Shown here in pieces: positions 17,534 through 26,781 of a DNA stretch of 64,000 nucleotides (position 1 is the first letter of the stretch; each line of letters opens with the position of its first letter). Below the pieces are notes generated by a model. That model worked only from the letters and a program-made list of their open reading frames with translations, was not told the origin of the DNA and searched no databases. Both the position numbers and the translations under genes were made by a program. The stretch lies in the NCBI RefSeq assembly GCF_964030845.1, contig NZ_OZ034983.1, forward strand, positions 930,001 through 994,000. The letters are read 5' to 3'. The DNA comes from Candidatus Fukatsuia endosymbiont of Tuberolachnus salignus. GTDB lineage: Bacteria > Pseudomonadota > Gammaproteobacteria > Enterobacterales > Enterobacteriaceae.

Positions 17534-18349
17534 CTATAATTCCCTTAGCAATAACATAATTAGCGTTACATTTTTTACATTAAAAACAGATTCAGCAGTA
17601 GCAATAGCGATTGATCGTAATAACGCCTCTGCTGGAAGATTATACTTAGGAGCATGTTTTTTATAATAAAGAGAAAGAATATTATCGACTATTTTTTCTT
17701 TATTAGTCTCAATTTGATGATGAGTCTCCAAATTATCACTCAAAACCTGAAACAAGACTTCCCGCATTGCCATAATGCCCTTAGTACTGTTCCGTTCTGT
17801 AGACCTACTGCCCACCATACCTAGCATCTGTGAGATTTGACATAATAAATCGCCACATTTTTCGTTGTAGTGTTCGAGAGAAAATGTTTTTATTTGCAAC
17901 CTAATATATTTCTTTTTAATATGAATTAAAGCCAATTCTGACATGAAACGAATTGCAAAAATACAGAGATAGTCCTTGCTAACATTCTTAAAACTCAGCG
18001 AAGATTTATGTATATCACACCAGGCTTTCTCACAAAATAATGAGCTGATCACGCTATTTTCTTGTGCTTTATTGAGATAAAACTCATAATATTTTTTATT
18101 AGCAAACATAACATCAATAATTAATTTTTTTATAGATTGAATACCAAGATTGTCTCTGGTACTTTCAATCAGCCTTCGGTCATGTGCATTAAACATAGAG
18201 AGGATATCGTCACACTCATGAGTAGATTTTTCATCCATGCTAGCTACTGCAACTAAAATCTGATTGAGTTCAGTATCAAATGTGTTGTTATAATAATTTT
18301 TGAAACGATTCGTTACCATATCAGAAACATTTGGGTCTATAAAATTCAT
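17534..18349 (-). CDS. Unrecognised protein, 271 residues
   Basis: Not recognised. The ATG at 18349 is preceded by GAGGGAGAATATAAAA, a usable ribosome site. The protein is soluble-looking and mainly helical, with five or more cysteines (HECDD, LFCEKAWCD, YLCIF, EKCGDLLCQ) and a C-terminal hydrophobic stretch (ESVFNVKNVTLIMLLLREL). No catalytic signature is evident. Together with the 110-residue downstream gene it replaces galP/sprT between endA and metK. Its A/T-rich codon use differs from metK and endA, consistent with acquisition or rapid drift. Confidence 0.7.
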   Translation of the reverse strand: MNFIDPNVSDMVTNRFKNYYNNTFDTELNQILVAVASMDEKSTHECDDILSMFNAHDRRLIESTRDNLGIQSIKKLIIDVMFANKKYYEFYLNKAQENSVISSLFCEKAWCDIHKSSLSFKNVSKDYLCIFAIRFMSELALIHIKKKYIRLQIKTFSLEHYNEKCGDLLCQISQMLGMVGSRSTERNSTKGIMAMREVLFQVLSDNLETHHQIETNKEKIVDNILSLYYKKHAPKYNLPAEALLRSIAIATAESVFNVKNVTLIMLLLREL

Positions 18350-18531
18350 TTTTATATTCTCCCTCTAAAAGTAAAGAGTATTTAATACTATTTTTGCTAG
18401 GAAATAAATATACTCAGTACCTTATATGATAACAATCGATCTTTTTCGATAACGAGAGATAGGAGTAACAGATACCAAACCCAGGTATCAATAGACTTCT
18501 TGCAAAACCATAATTCGTTATCAATCTGTAT

Positions 18532-18557
18532 AAAAAAACCGCCCTTTAAAGGGCGGT
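18532..18557 (-). terminator. Rho-independent terminator of metK
   Basis: Minus-strand stem CCGCCCTTT/AAAGGGCGG with essentially no loop, followed by a run of seven Ts, 37 bases past the metK stop. A half-copy of the type A repeat end (TAGACTTCTTGCAAAACC) sits just beyond it at about 18,492. Confidence 0.9.
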
Positions 18558-18593
18558 ATCATTAAAAAGCAATGATTTTTACGGCATTGATGC

Positions 18594-19748
18594 TTATTTC
18601 AACTTTGCAGCTTCCCGCAAACATTCCTTCTTATCGGTTTTTTCCCACGGAAAATCTTCACGACCAAAGTGACCATAGGCTGCCGTTTTACGGTAAATCG
18701 GTCTTAGCAGATCCAACATCTTGATTAGACCGTGTGGGCGTAGATCGAAAAACTCCCGCACTAACTCAACCAACTTCTCAGCACTAATTTTTCCAGTACC
18801 AAAGGTTTCTACCATGATGGAAATGGGTGCAGCCACGCCAATAGCATAAGAAAGCTGAATTTCACAGCGATCAGCCAAACCTGCAGCGACAATATTTTTT
18901 GCTACGTAACGAGCAGCATAGGCAGCAGAACGATCAACTTTCGATGGATCTTTACCTGAAAATGCACCACCACCGTGACGAGCCATACCACCATAAGTAT
19001 CTACGATAATTTTACGGCCAGTCAAACCACAGTCACCCATAGGGCCACCAATCACAAAACGACCAGTAGGATTAATCCAATATTTAGTGTCTTTAGTAAG
19101 CCAGCCAGCAGGCAGAACCGGCCTAATGATTTCCTCCATCACGGCTTCTTGCAACTCTTTCAACTCGATATTTTCGTCATGCTGTGTTGACAACACTACT
19201 GTATCAATGCCGATAATTTTGCTGTCATCATATTTAAAAGTCACTTGACTTTTAGCATCAGGACGTAGCCACTCTAATGTACCCTCTTTACGTATTTTCG
19301 CCTGACGCTGTACCAAACGATGCGCATAGGTGATAGCCGCAGGCATCAGCTCAGTGGTTTCATTCGTCGCATAACCGAACATTAACCCCTGATCACCGGC
19401 ACCTTGTTCCAGCGGATCAGTGCAATCAACGCCTTGGCTAATATCCGGTGACTGTTTACCAATGGCACTTAATACTGCGCAAGAATCAGCGTCAAACCCC
19501 ATGTCAGAATGAGTATAGCCGATTTCACGTACAGTATTGCGGGTTATTGTTTCAATATCCACATACGCTTCGGTGGTAATTTCACCACCAACGATAACCA
19601 TACCGGTTTTAACGTAGGTTTCACAAGCAACACGGGCTTGTACATCCTGTTCTAAAATTGCGTCGAGTACTGCATCGGAAATTTGGTCGGCTATTTTATC
19701 AGGATGCCCTTCTGAAACAGATTCTGAGGTGAAAAGGTGTTGTGCCAT
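18594..19748 (-). CDS. metK: S-adenosylmethionine synthetase
   Basis: Makes SAM from methionine and ATP. 384 residues, the same as E. coli, collinear throughout. Signatures are SEGHPDKIADQISDAVLD, GAGDQGLMFGYA, GGPMGDCGLTGRKIIVDTYGG and GGGAFSGKDPSKVDRSAAY. SAM made here serves RsmE, ThiH and ThiC (radical SAM) in this window. It is followed by its own terminator and preceded by a region with MetJ-like boxes. Confidence 0.98.
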   Translation of the reverse strand: MAQHLFTSESVSEGHPDKIADQISDAVLDAILEQDVQARVACETYVKTGMVIVGGEITTEAYVDIETITRNTVREIGYTHSDMGFDADSCAVLSAIGKQSPDISQGVDCTDPLEQGAGDQGLMFGYATNETTELMPAAITYAHRLVQRQAKIRKEGTLEWLRPDAKSQVTFKYDDSKIIGIDTVVLSTQHDENIELKELQEAVMEEIIRPVLPAGWLTKDTKYWINPTGRFVIGGPMGDCGLTGRKIIVDTYGGMARHGGGAFSGKDPSKVDRSAAYAARYVAKNIVAAGLADRCEIQLSYAIGVAAPISIMVETFGTGKISAEKLVELVREFFDLRPHGLIKMLDLLRPIYRKTAAYGHFGREDFPWEKTDKKECLREAAKLK

Positions 19749-19859
19749 TTTTTTTACCTTGGAATAGAATTAAAAATTAATTCATATTATTAATTGTTAT
19801 TTTTAATTTATTACTAAAATTTGTACTTTGTACTGACTAGGCTAAGAACTGACAGATAT

Positions 19860-19889
19860 AGATGGATTTACATCTAGATGGCTATTATA
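19860..19889 (-). promoter_or_regulatory. metK promoter -10 and MetJ-like operator
   Basis: Minus strand: TATAAT (19884-19889) followed by tandem 8-mers AGCCATCT, AGATGTAA and ATCCATCT (19883 down to 19860), which match the met-box AGACGTCT at 6, 5 and 5 of 8 positions. MetJ needs at least two adjacent boxes, so repression of metK by MetJ-SAM is plausible. No good -35 is seen. The remainder of this 303-base gap, toward hemF, shows no feature. Confidence 0.5.
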
Positions 19890-20051
19890 AGTTGTTTTTT
19901 ACCTCAGGGGTTACTTCTTTTTTTATCAAAATATTTCTAATCGCCTTAAAAAATATGTTTCAACATCTTAAAACATATACTGATACAACTAATGATGATG
20001 AATAGCGGTATACTCAGCAGTTGAAAACTTCTAACCCTCTGATCAGCATTT

Positions 20052-20966
20052 ATGAACTCACCCTATATTGAAAAAATCAAAACCTTTCTGCTTTTTTTGC
20101 AGGATGACATCTGCGAAAAATTAGCTAGAACAGATGGTCAAGGTAAGTTTACAGAAAAAAAATGGGCGAGTGCTCCAGACAGCGGCGGACGTAGCCGAGT
20201 GATGACAGAAGGCGCGCTATTCGAACAAGCCGGTGTTAATTTCTCGCATGTCCATGGTGAAAAACTCCCGATTTCAGCGACAGCACATTGTTCCGAACTA
20301 GCGGGTCGCAGTTTTCAAGCTATCGGTCTTTCAGTCATTATTCATCCGCAAAGCCCTTATCTACCAACCAGCCACGCTAATGTACGTTTTTTTATTGCAG
20401 AAAAAGCCGACGAAGATCCCGTTTGGTGGTTTGGCGGAGGCTTCGATTTGACGCCCTATTATGGCTTTAAGGAAGACGCGGTGTCTTGGCATAAAACCGC
20501 AAAGGAATTCTGTGATAAGTTCGACAATGAAAAATATGGTCGATATAAAAAATGGTGTGACGACTATTTTTACATCAAACATCGCAACGAAGCGCGGGGT
20601 ATTGGTGGATTGTTTTTTGACGATCTTAATACCCCAGATTTCAACAGCTGTTTTGATTTTATGCAAACTATAGGCAACGGATTTTTAGCCGCTTATTTGC
20701 CGATTGTTGAAAAGCGTAAAAATTTACCTTGGGGGGAAAGAGAACGTCAGTTTCAACTCTATCGCCGTGGTCGTTATGTAGAATTCAACCTCGTTTATGA
20801 TCGCGGGACACTTTTTGGCCTGCAAACCGGAGGACGCACTGAATCCATTTTAATCTCGCTACCACCACTGGTTCGTTGGCAATATGATTATCAGCCTACT
20901 CCCAATAGCCCCGAAGCCAAACTGTATAGCGATTTTTTACCCGTGCGTAAATGGATTGATGAATAG
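20052..20966 (+). CDS. hemF: Oxygen-dependent coproporphyrinogen III oxidase
   Basis: Converts coproporphyrinogen III to protoporphyrinogen IX using O2. 304 residues (E. coli 299). Conserved segments are KWASAPDSGGRSRVM, ISATAHCSELAGRSFQA, WWFGGGFDLTPYYGF, HRNEARGIGGLFFDDLN and GRYVEFNLVYDRGTLFGLQTGGR. The TAG stop is also the first three bases of a type A repeat, so the last residues may have been remodelled by that insertion. With hemE it shows that the lower haem pathway is at least partly kept. Confidence 0.97.
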   Translation: MNSPYIEKIKTFLLFLQDDICEKLARTDGQGKFTEKKWASAPDSGGRSRVMTEGALFEQAGVNFSHVHGEKLPISATAHCSELAGRSFQAIGLSVIIHPQSPYLPTSHANVRFFIAEKADEDPVWWFGGGFDLTPYYGFKEDAVSWHKTAKEFCDKFDNEKYGRYKKWCDDYFYIKHRNEARGIGGLFFDDLNTPDFNSCFDFMQTIGNGFLAAYLPIVEKRKNLPWGERERQFQLYRRGRYVEFNLVYDRGTLFGLQTGGRTESILISLPPLVRWQYDYQPTPNSPEAKLYSDFLPVRKWIDE

Positions 20967-21107
20967 AGGTCTTGCAAAACTGTAGTTCGTTATGCGAATT
21001 CAAGGCGCATGGCGCGCAGTAACTGCGCGGTACATACGAATATGAGGATTGCAAGCAACTAGGTAACGCAGAATTTGCAGCACGTAGTAGGCTTTGCAAG
21101 AAGTCTA
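20964..21107. repeat. Type A repeat, copy 2
   Basis: 144 bp from TAGAGGTCTTGCAAAACTG to CTTTGCAAGAAGTCTA, with inverted ends and the shared interior (GCGCGGTACATACGAATATG, GGTAACGCAGAATTTGC). It overlaps the hemF stop codon and precedes acrD. Confidence 0.8.
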
Positions 21108-21211
21108 ATCATCTTCCATATTTAATCGCGTAAAATACCGAGGTAAGTTTTGCGAAAAATTTATCTGCATTAGCGGTGACGCCCGTGATATTTGAAAGAG
21201 GTTTATGCTAA

Positions 21212-24200
21212 ATGGCCAATTTTTTTATCGACCGCCCTATTTTTGCCTGGGTACTCGCGATTATTTTGTGTCTTGCCGGCGTGTTATCCCTCTTTTCTCT
21301 ACCTATTGAACAATACCCTAATTTAGCGCCACCAAAAGTGCGTATCAATGCCAGTTATCCTGGTGCTTCCGCAGAAATGCTGTATATGTCTGCACAGAGT
21401 AGCAATACCGGCAAAGTCAGTGTCACTCTCACCTTTCAAGCCGGTTCCAATCCCAGTGAAGCCATGACACAAGTGCAAAATCAACTGCAATTTGCCATTA
21501 AAAGATTACCGCAGGATGTTCAACAACAAGGGATATCAGTATCAAAATCTGGCGATAATACCTTGATGATGTTGGCTTTTGTGTCCACTGACGGCAGCAT
21601 GAACAAGCAGGATATTGCCGATTACGTCGCCAGTAATCTGCAAGATCCTCTCAGTCGTATCCAAGGCGTCGGCAGCGTCGATGTCTACGGCTCTCAATAT
21701 GCCATGCGTATCTGGTTAGATCCTGGAAAACTTAATAAGTATCACTTGACAGCTCAAGATATTGTTGCTGCCATTAAATCCCAAAACCGTCAGGTTGCCG
21801 TTGGACAGCTAGGAGGAACACCTGCCGTTGCTACGCAAGCACTGAACGCGGTGATCAACGCTCAGTCACAATTACAGACCCCTGAGCAATTTGACGCCAT
21901 CACTTTACGTGTCAATCAGGATGGTTCAGTAGTCACCTTAGGCAATGTAGCCAAGGTTGAATTGGGAGCAGAAAAATACGATTATCTCAGCCGATTCAAT
22001 GGTCAAACCGCGTCAGGTCTCGGCATCAAATTAGCCTCCGGTGCTAACCAACTACAAACTGATGCATTGGTGAAAAAACGCCTCGCCGAATTAGCGCCCT
22101 TCTTTCCCAGAGGATTGGAGGCAAAGATTGCCTATGAAACCAGCTCATTTGTGAAGGCTTCTATCCAGGATGTAATAGAAACACTACTGGAAGCGGTGTT
22201 ACTGGTCTTTTTGGTGATGTATTTATTCTTACAAAATTTTCGCGCTACCCTTATCCCCACGATAGCAGTACCCATAGTGCTACTCGGCACTGTCGCCATC
22301 CTTTTTGCTTGCGGCTTTAGCATCAACACACTTACCCTATTTGCTATCGTACTGGCGATTGGATTACTGGTAGATGATGCTATTGTCGTCGTCGAAAATG
22401 TTGAACGAATAATGAGTGAAGAAGGACTCGGCCCACGTGAGGCAACACGTAAATCAATGGGACAAATACAGGGAGCATTAATCGGTATCGCTTTAGTCCT
22501 CTCCGCCGTATTTGTGCCAATGGCATTCTTTGGTGGCACTACTGGCGCCATCTATCGCCAATTTTCAATCACTATCGTCTCAGCAATGGGATTATCAGTA
22601 TTGGTCGCACTCATCCTAACCCCAGCACTTTGTGCAACGCTACTAAAGCCCATTGCCAAGGGACAATATCATAAGAAAAATGGTTTTTTCGCCTGGTTTA
22701 ACCACATGTTCGATCGCAACACTGGCTGCTATGAAACTGCGGTCAAACGGGTGCTACATCGCGGCGGATACTACATAATACTCTATTTATTACTCCTCAC
22801 AGGTCTGATATTTCTGTTTTTTAAATTACCCAGTTCTTTTTTACCTCAGGAAGATCGTGGGGTATTTACGGCTCAAGTACAACTCCCGGTTGGTGCGACA
22901 CAACAGCAAACACTCAAGATCGTTGAAAAAGTAGAACATTACTTCCTGAGTGAAGAACAGCATAACCTACTCTCGGTATTTTCAACCATAGGGGCAGGAT
23001 CGGGCGGCAACGGACAAAACGTCGCTCGTTTGTTTATCCGTTTAAAAAACTGGCAACAACGCTCAGCCAGTCAGAACTCTTCTTTCGCCATCATTGAACG
23101 AGCTAACAAAGCCTTTAATAAAATAAGTAGTGCCAAGATTTCTGCCAGCAGCCCTGCAGCAATTTCCGGGCTGGGTAACTCGGCAGGTTTCGTTATGGAA
23201 TTACAGGATCATGGCGGGTTGGGACACAATAAACTCACGGCAGCCCGTGACCAACTATTACAACTTGCCACCCAACAACCTCAACTCACCAAGGTACGAC
23301 ATAATGGACTCGATGACAGTCCACAGCTGCAAATTAATATTGATCAACATAAAGCACTAGCGTTGGGTGTGTCACTCGATGCTATTAATAACACACTAAA
23401 AACTGCTTGGGGCTCAACTTACGTCAATGATTTTATCGACAGGGGTCGAGTAAAAAAAGTGTATGTTCAATCAGAAGCCAAGGCACGTATGCTGCCAGAA
23501 GATATCTATAAATGGTATCTGCCGAATAAAAATGGCAGTATGGTGCCTTTTTCAGCTTTCAGCACCACTCATTGGGAATATGGTCCGCCACGGCTGGAGC
23601 GCTATAACGGTTACTCCTCATTGGAAATAACAGGCGAAGCTGCCTCAGGAGTAAGTAGCGGCAGCGCCATGAATATTATGGAAAAACTAGTCGATCAACT
23701 GCCTCATGGTTTTGGACTCGAGTGGACAGGCATGTCTTACCAGGAAAGACTATCAGGATCACAAGCTCCGGCACTGTATGTCGTTTCGCTCTTAGTCGTA
23801 TTTTTATGCTTAGCCGCCCTATATGAAAGCTGGTCAATTCCCTTCTGTGTCATGCTAGTGGTTCCTCTAGGAGTGATAGGAGCTGTGAGCGCCACTTGGC
23901 TACGCGGCTTAGAAAATGATATTTATTTTCAGGTTGGTCTATTAACCATCACGGGTTTATCAGCAAAAAATGCCATATTAATCATCGAATTTGCTAATAA
24001 TTTAAATAACAAAAACCAAGATTTATTAGCAGCGACATTGGAAGCTTGTCGTCAACGGCTACGACCCATTTTAATGACTTCCTTGGCATTTATTTTTGGT
24101 GTTCTACCTATGGCGATCAGCCAAGGGGCGGGTTCTGGCAGTCAGCACGCCGTTGGAACAGGTGTGACGGGAGGTATGATTTCAGCAACAATATTAGCTA

Positions 24201-24265
24201 TTTTCTTCGTGCCACTGTTTTTTGTATTAATAAAGCGTCGTTTTCCAGGCAAAATCAAACTATAA
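21212..24265 (+). CDS. acrD: RND multidrug efflux transporter AcrD, with a 19-residue internal deletion
   Basis: Proton-driven inner-membrane pump; in E. coli AcrD works with AcrA and TolC encoded elsewhere, as no adaptor gene is adjacent here either. 1017 residues against 1037. The start MANFFIDRPIFAWVLAI, transmembrane motif GLLVDDAIVVVENVERIMSE (proton-relay Asp pair) and C-terminal GAGSGSQHAVGTGV are AcrD-like rather than AcrB-like. After SYPGASAE the segment corresponding to TLENTVTQVIEQNMTGLDN is absent and the sequence resumes at MLYMSAQSS. The deletion is in frame and lies in the porter domain. Everything else is intact. Confidence 0.93.
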   Translation: MANFFIDRPIFAWVLAIILCLAGVLSLFSLPIEQYPNLAPPKVRINASYPGASAEMLYMSAQSSNTGKVSVTLTFQAGSNPSEAMTQVQNQLQFAIKRLPQDVQQQGISVSKSGDNTLMMLAFVSTDGSMNKQDIADYVASNLQDPLSRIQGVGSVDVYGSQYAMRIWLDPGKLNKYHLTAQDIVAAIKSQNRQVAVGQLGGTPAVATQALNAVINAQSQLQTPEQFDAITLRVNQDGSVVTLGNVAKVELGAEKYDYLSRFNGQTASGLGIKLASGANQLQTDALVKKRLAELAPFFPRGLEAKIAYETSSFVKASIQDVIETLLEAVLLVFLVMYLFLQNFRATLIPTIAVPIVLLGTVAILFACGFSINTLTLFAIVLAIGLLVDDAIVVVENVERIMSEEGLGPREATRKSMGQIQGALIGIALVLSAVFVPMAFFGGTTGAIYRQFSITIVSAMGLSVLVALILTPALCATLLKPIAKGQYHKKNGFFAWFNHMFDRNTGCYETAVKRVLHRGGYYIILYLLLLTGLIFLFFKLPSSFLPQEDRGVFTAQVQLPVGATQQQTLKIVEKVEHYFLSEEQHNLLSVFSTIGAGSGGNGQNVARLFIRLKNWQQRSASQNSSFAIIERANKAFNKISSAKISASSPAAISGLGNSAGFVMELQDHGGLGHNKLTAARDQLLQLATQQPQLTKVRHNGLDDSPQLQINIDQHKALALGVSLDAINNTLKTAWGSTYVNDFIDRGRVKKVYVQSEAKARMLPEDIYKWYLPNKNGSMVPFSAFSTTHWEYGPPRLERYNGYSSLEITGEAASGVSSGSAMNIMEKLVDQLPHGFGLEWTGMSYQERLSGSQAPALYVVSLLVVFLCLAALYESWSIPFCVMLVVPLGVIGAVSATWLRGLENDIYFQVGLLTITGLSAKNAILIIEFANNLNNKNQDLLAATLEACRQRLRPILMTSLAFIFGVLPMAISQGAGSGSQHAVGTGVTGGMISATILAIFFVPLFFVLIKRRFPGKIKL

Positions 24266-24382
24266 AAACACAGACACTATGTAGATGCCGAACTTATACC
24301 ACTACACCACAATGGAATTTGTAAGAAATCTATCTTAAAACCTATTCGAAATAGTTAGAGTAAAACTCAGTCAAGGAAACCA

Positions 24383-24499
24383 ATGGCAAAAAAACGCAGT
24401 TTACACAAAGTAAATAAGAATTTTAAACACATTTCTGACGAAATATCAGCAAACGCAACGGGTTTAGAAGAAGGCGTTCAGAATTCTGTGTCAGGTTAA
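24383..24499 (+). CDS. Small ORF or truncated gene start cut by an IS256 end
   Basis: 38 codons beginning MAKKRSLHKVNKNFKHISDE, with AAGGA eight bases before the ATG. The last five codons read into an IS256-type inverted end, so the original gene probably continued and was cut by that insertion. No homologue recognised; strongly basic N-terminus. The upstream bases 24,336-24,352 match the type B repeat end. Confidence 0.35.
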   Translation: MAKKRSLHKVNKNFKHISDEISANATGLEEGVQNSVSG

Positions 24500-24539
24500 A
24501 AAATCACTGTAAGGTTATCATGCTATCAAGGCGTCCTTC

Positions 24540-24905
24540 AAAATAAAGGACTAACTGTGACAGCGTCAGATTCCAGCTCTGGATCGGCATAGTCCATTTT
24601 TCCTACGCATTCTGTAATCCAAGATAAAACAACTTTAGCAGGCTATTTTCATTGAGAAAAGCGCCCTTTGTTTTCGTCAGCTCTCTGAATTGACAGTGCA
24701 CCGATGCTATGTCATTAGTCATGTAAATGATTTTACGTATGTCTGCCAGATAGCGAAAACAAGCTGACAGATTACCCCATTTTCTGCACCAGGACTGCAG
24801 GACAACAGGATATTAGCTACCCCCACATTGCACTTCCAGTACATCCAGTGCTGTTTGTTTCGGCTGCTTCTTTTGATACGGTGCGGTAAACCGGCTTTAA
24901 ATCCG
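24540..24905 (-). pseudogene. IS256-family transposase C-terminal fragment
   Basis: Minus-strand reading across frames gives YRTVSKEAAET, PAVLQSWCRKW-like, ADIRKIIYMTNDIASVHCQF and RELTKTKGAFLNENSLLKLF, the conserved C-terminal block of IS256-type transposases. Several frameshifts and stops are present. The 5' side is cut by the IS982 fragment. Confidence 0.75.
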
Positions 24906-24916
24906 CCGTTGTAGCT

Positions 24917-25416
24917 CATTCCTAACTTGAGTTCGGGATAAGGAATTGACGTTTATTTTCTCTAACTTTTTGCTCAAGAAGAGGTAAGTGCCTCGTACTT
25001 CAAGATAATGATGTTTGCAGACATTATTCATCACGAAATAGCGAGACACTCATGAACGGTATTACCGAACTTTATTGCTTAATGGATGATTTTTGCAAAA
25101 AATTTGAGCCACTACTCAATGCAAAGCTCCTGATGGGTCCAAGCGGCGTATCCGTGCCAGTTCTCTTTCTTTGGCAGAGCTGATGACGCTAGTGGTATTG
25201 TTCCATCCAATTCGTTATCACCAGTTCAAATCATTCTATCTTCATCATGTGTGTCAGCATCTCAGGGCTGAGTTTCCAACCCTTCCCTTTTATTCTCGTT
25301 GTATTGAACTCCTTCCCCGCTGTGCAATGGCGCTTTATGCCTTCTTTGAAACAGTGAAGGGAGACTGTTCAGGGCTCTCTATTGTCGATTCCACGACGCT
25401 TGCCGTTTGCGATATA
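24917..25416 (+). pseudogene. IS982-family transposase fragment
   Basis: An IS982-like end (TTATCCCGAACTCAAGTTAG on the minus strand, about 24,925-24,945) is followed by an ATG at 25052 giving MNGITELYCLMDDFCKKFEP. After a frameshift near 25,165 the frame continues LSLAELMTLVVLFHPIRYHQ, YLHHVCQHLRAEFPTLPFYS and GDCSGLSIVDSTTLAVCD. The gene is then cut after 25416 by the IS630 element, removing the rest of the DDE domain. Confidence 0.75.
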
Positions 25417-26468
25417 CTCATTCAACTTGAAGGTCTGGATTAGATGGTTTGGAAATTATCGTTAATTCTGCCCCTGAGAAAGGGAGCAATTTTTGCCAAT
25501 GTACTATCAAAAAATTCGGCTATAGCCCCACGAAACTCTTTGGCTGAAGAGAAAAATCGGTTGTTTCTGACACACTCGTTCATGACCTTCCATAATCGCT
25601 CGATGGGATTAAGATTAGGGCTATAAGGGGGTAAATAATGGAGTACGATAGCCTTCTCTAATGCGGCGTCTTTGACTCGCTGACGGCAATGATAGCCAGA
25701 ATTATCTAAAATAATGTGTATCTTTTGTGCATCAGGATAAGCAGCTTTGAGCTGCTCAAAAAAAGCGACGGTGGTTTCTGAATTCACCTGCTCAGGACGG
25801 GCACTGACCACCTTCATGGTGCTCAATTCAATGGCACCCATGACATTAACCCGTGTTTTTGCCCCTGTTTTGACCAGCGGCTTATCTTTGCCTTTCCTTA
25901 TCCAACCGCAGACCACTTTAGTAGCCATCGTTGGAGGGGCTGAATCCATAAAAACAATCGGTTCATTCTTAAGAGCACTCTCTAGCAAAGTGAAATAAGA
26001 CGCGATAAACGCTTCTTGCTGAGCAACATCCACTTTAACCGGCGTCGCTTTGGGCTGCTTATAGCTAAAACAATGCGCTTGCAGCCATTTTGTCATGCCA
26101 GATACGGTGTAACAGACGCCAAATTATAAGCACAGATATCGATGACACGGCTATAAGTCGTGCTTTCAATGTGTTTTTCAAGCAATAAAGATTCATGCAC
26201 GCTCAACTTACTATACGAACCGCCATTTTCAGGCTTTAATTTTTCGTCTGAAAGCCAATCTGTTACATGTTGCCTCACTGTTTCTTCATGAATACGTAAT
26301 GCTTGGGCAAGCGCTTTGTTATTCTAGCCTTCATTTTTCAACAACACCGCTTTGATTCGATCTCGAACACGGCCATCGTGTTCGTAACGATGAAGGCGTT
26401 CCAAATCTTGTTTTTGAGAGGCTGTCAGTGAGTTTATTTTCATGACCTTATTTTTAATCTAGTTGAGC
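25417..26468 (-). mobile_element. IS630-family insertion sequence with a disrupted transposase
   Basis: An element of about 1.05 kb with imperfect ends (CTCATTCAACTTGAAGG at 25,421 and GCTCAACTAGATTAAAAA on the minus strand at 26,467). Transposase from the ATG at 26443 (MKINSLTASQKQDLERL) has an in-frame TAG at 26326-26324 and a one-base frameshift near 26,112. The catalytic part at 26096-25440 is open with FMDSAPP, IILDNSGYH and YSPNLNPIERLWKV (DDE triad). It has inserted into the IS982 fragment. Confidence 0.8.
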
Positions 26469-26484
26469 AAATTTTCCAGTGGTT

Positions 26485-26781
26485 TTAATGGCGATGGGTA
26501 TAGACCTTGGCAAAAGCGACTCTGGAATAGGTATCAACAAAGGTCTGCTGATAAATTTTACCCACGCCTTTAATGTGCCCCACGTAGTAAGTATCCTGAG
26601 AGCCGAGATAGCCCGGATGTTGCGTTTCAATTTGTCCATGAGCTTCTCGTTTATCCTGCACTTTTTCTAATGCTTGCAGTTGGGCTTCCGTCAGTAAGTA
26701 CCCCTCCTGAGCTACTTTGGCTTCCAAGGCAGAAAGGCGTTTCTTGATATTTTCCAGGTCAGATACCGTCTTGCCCATCAT
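26485..26781 (-). pseudogene. IS481-type transposase fragment
   Basis: 98 residues: a linker helix (KKRLSALEAKVAQEGYLLTE), then the first catalytic-domain strand YYVGHIKGVGKIYQQTFVDT with SRVAFAKVY, as in rve/IS481 transposases. It lacks both the DNA-binding N-terminus and the remainder of the catalytic domain. Its first codons overlap the end of the IS110 element. Confidence 0.65.

Noticed and set aside
24719..24919. 66-codon minus-strand open frame
   Set aside because: It is a wrong-frame reading of the IS256 transposase C-terminal remnant.
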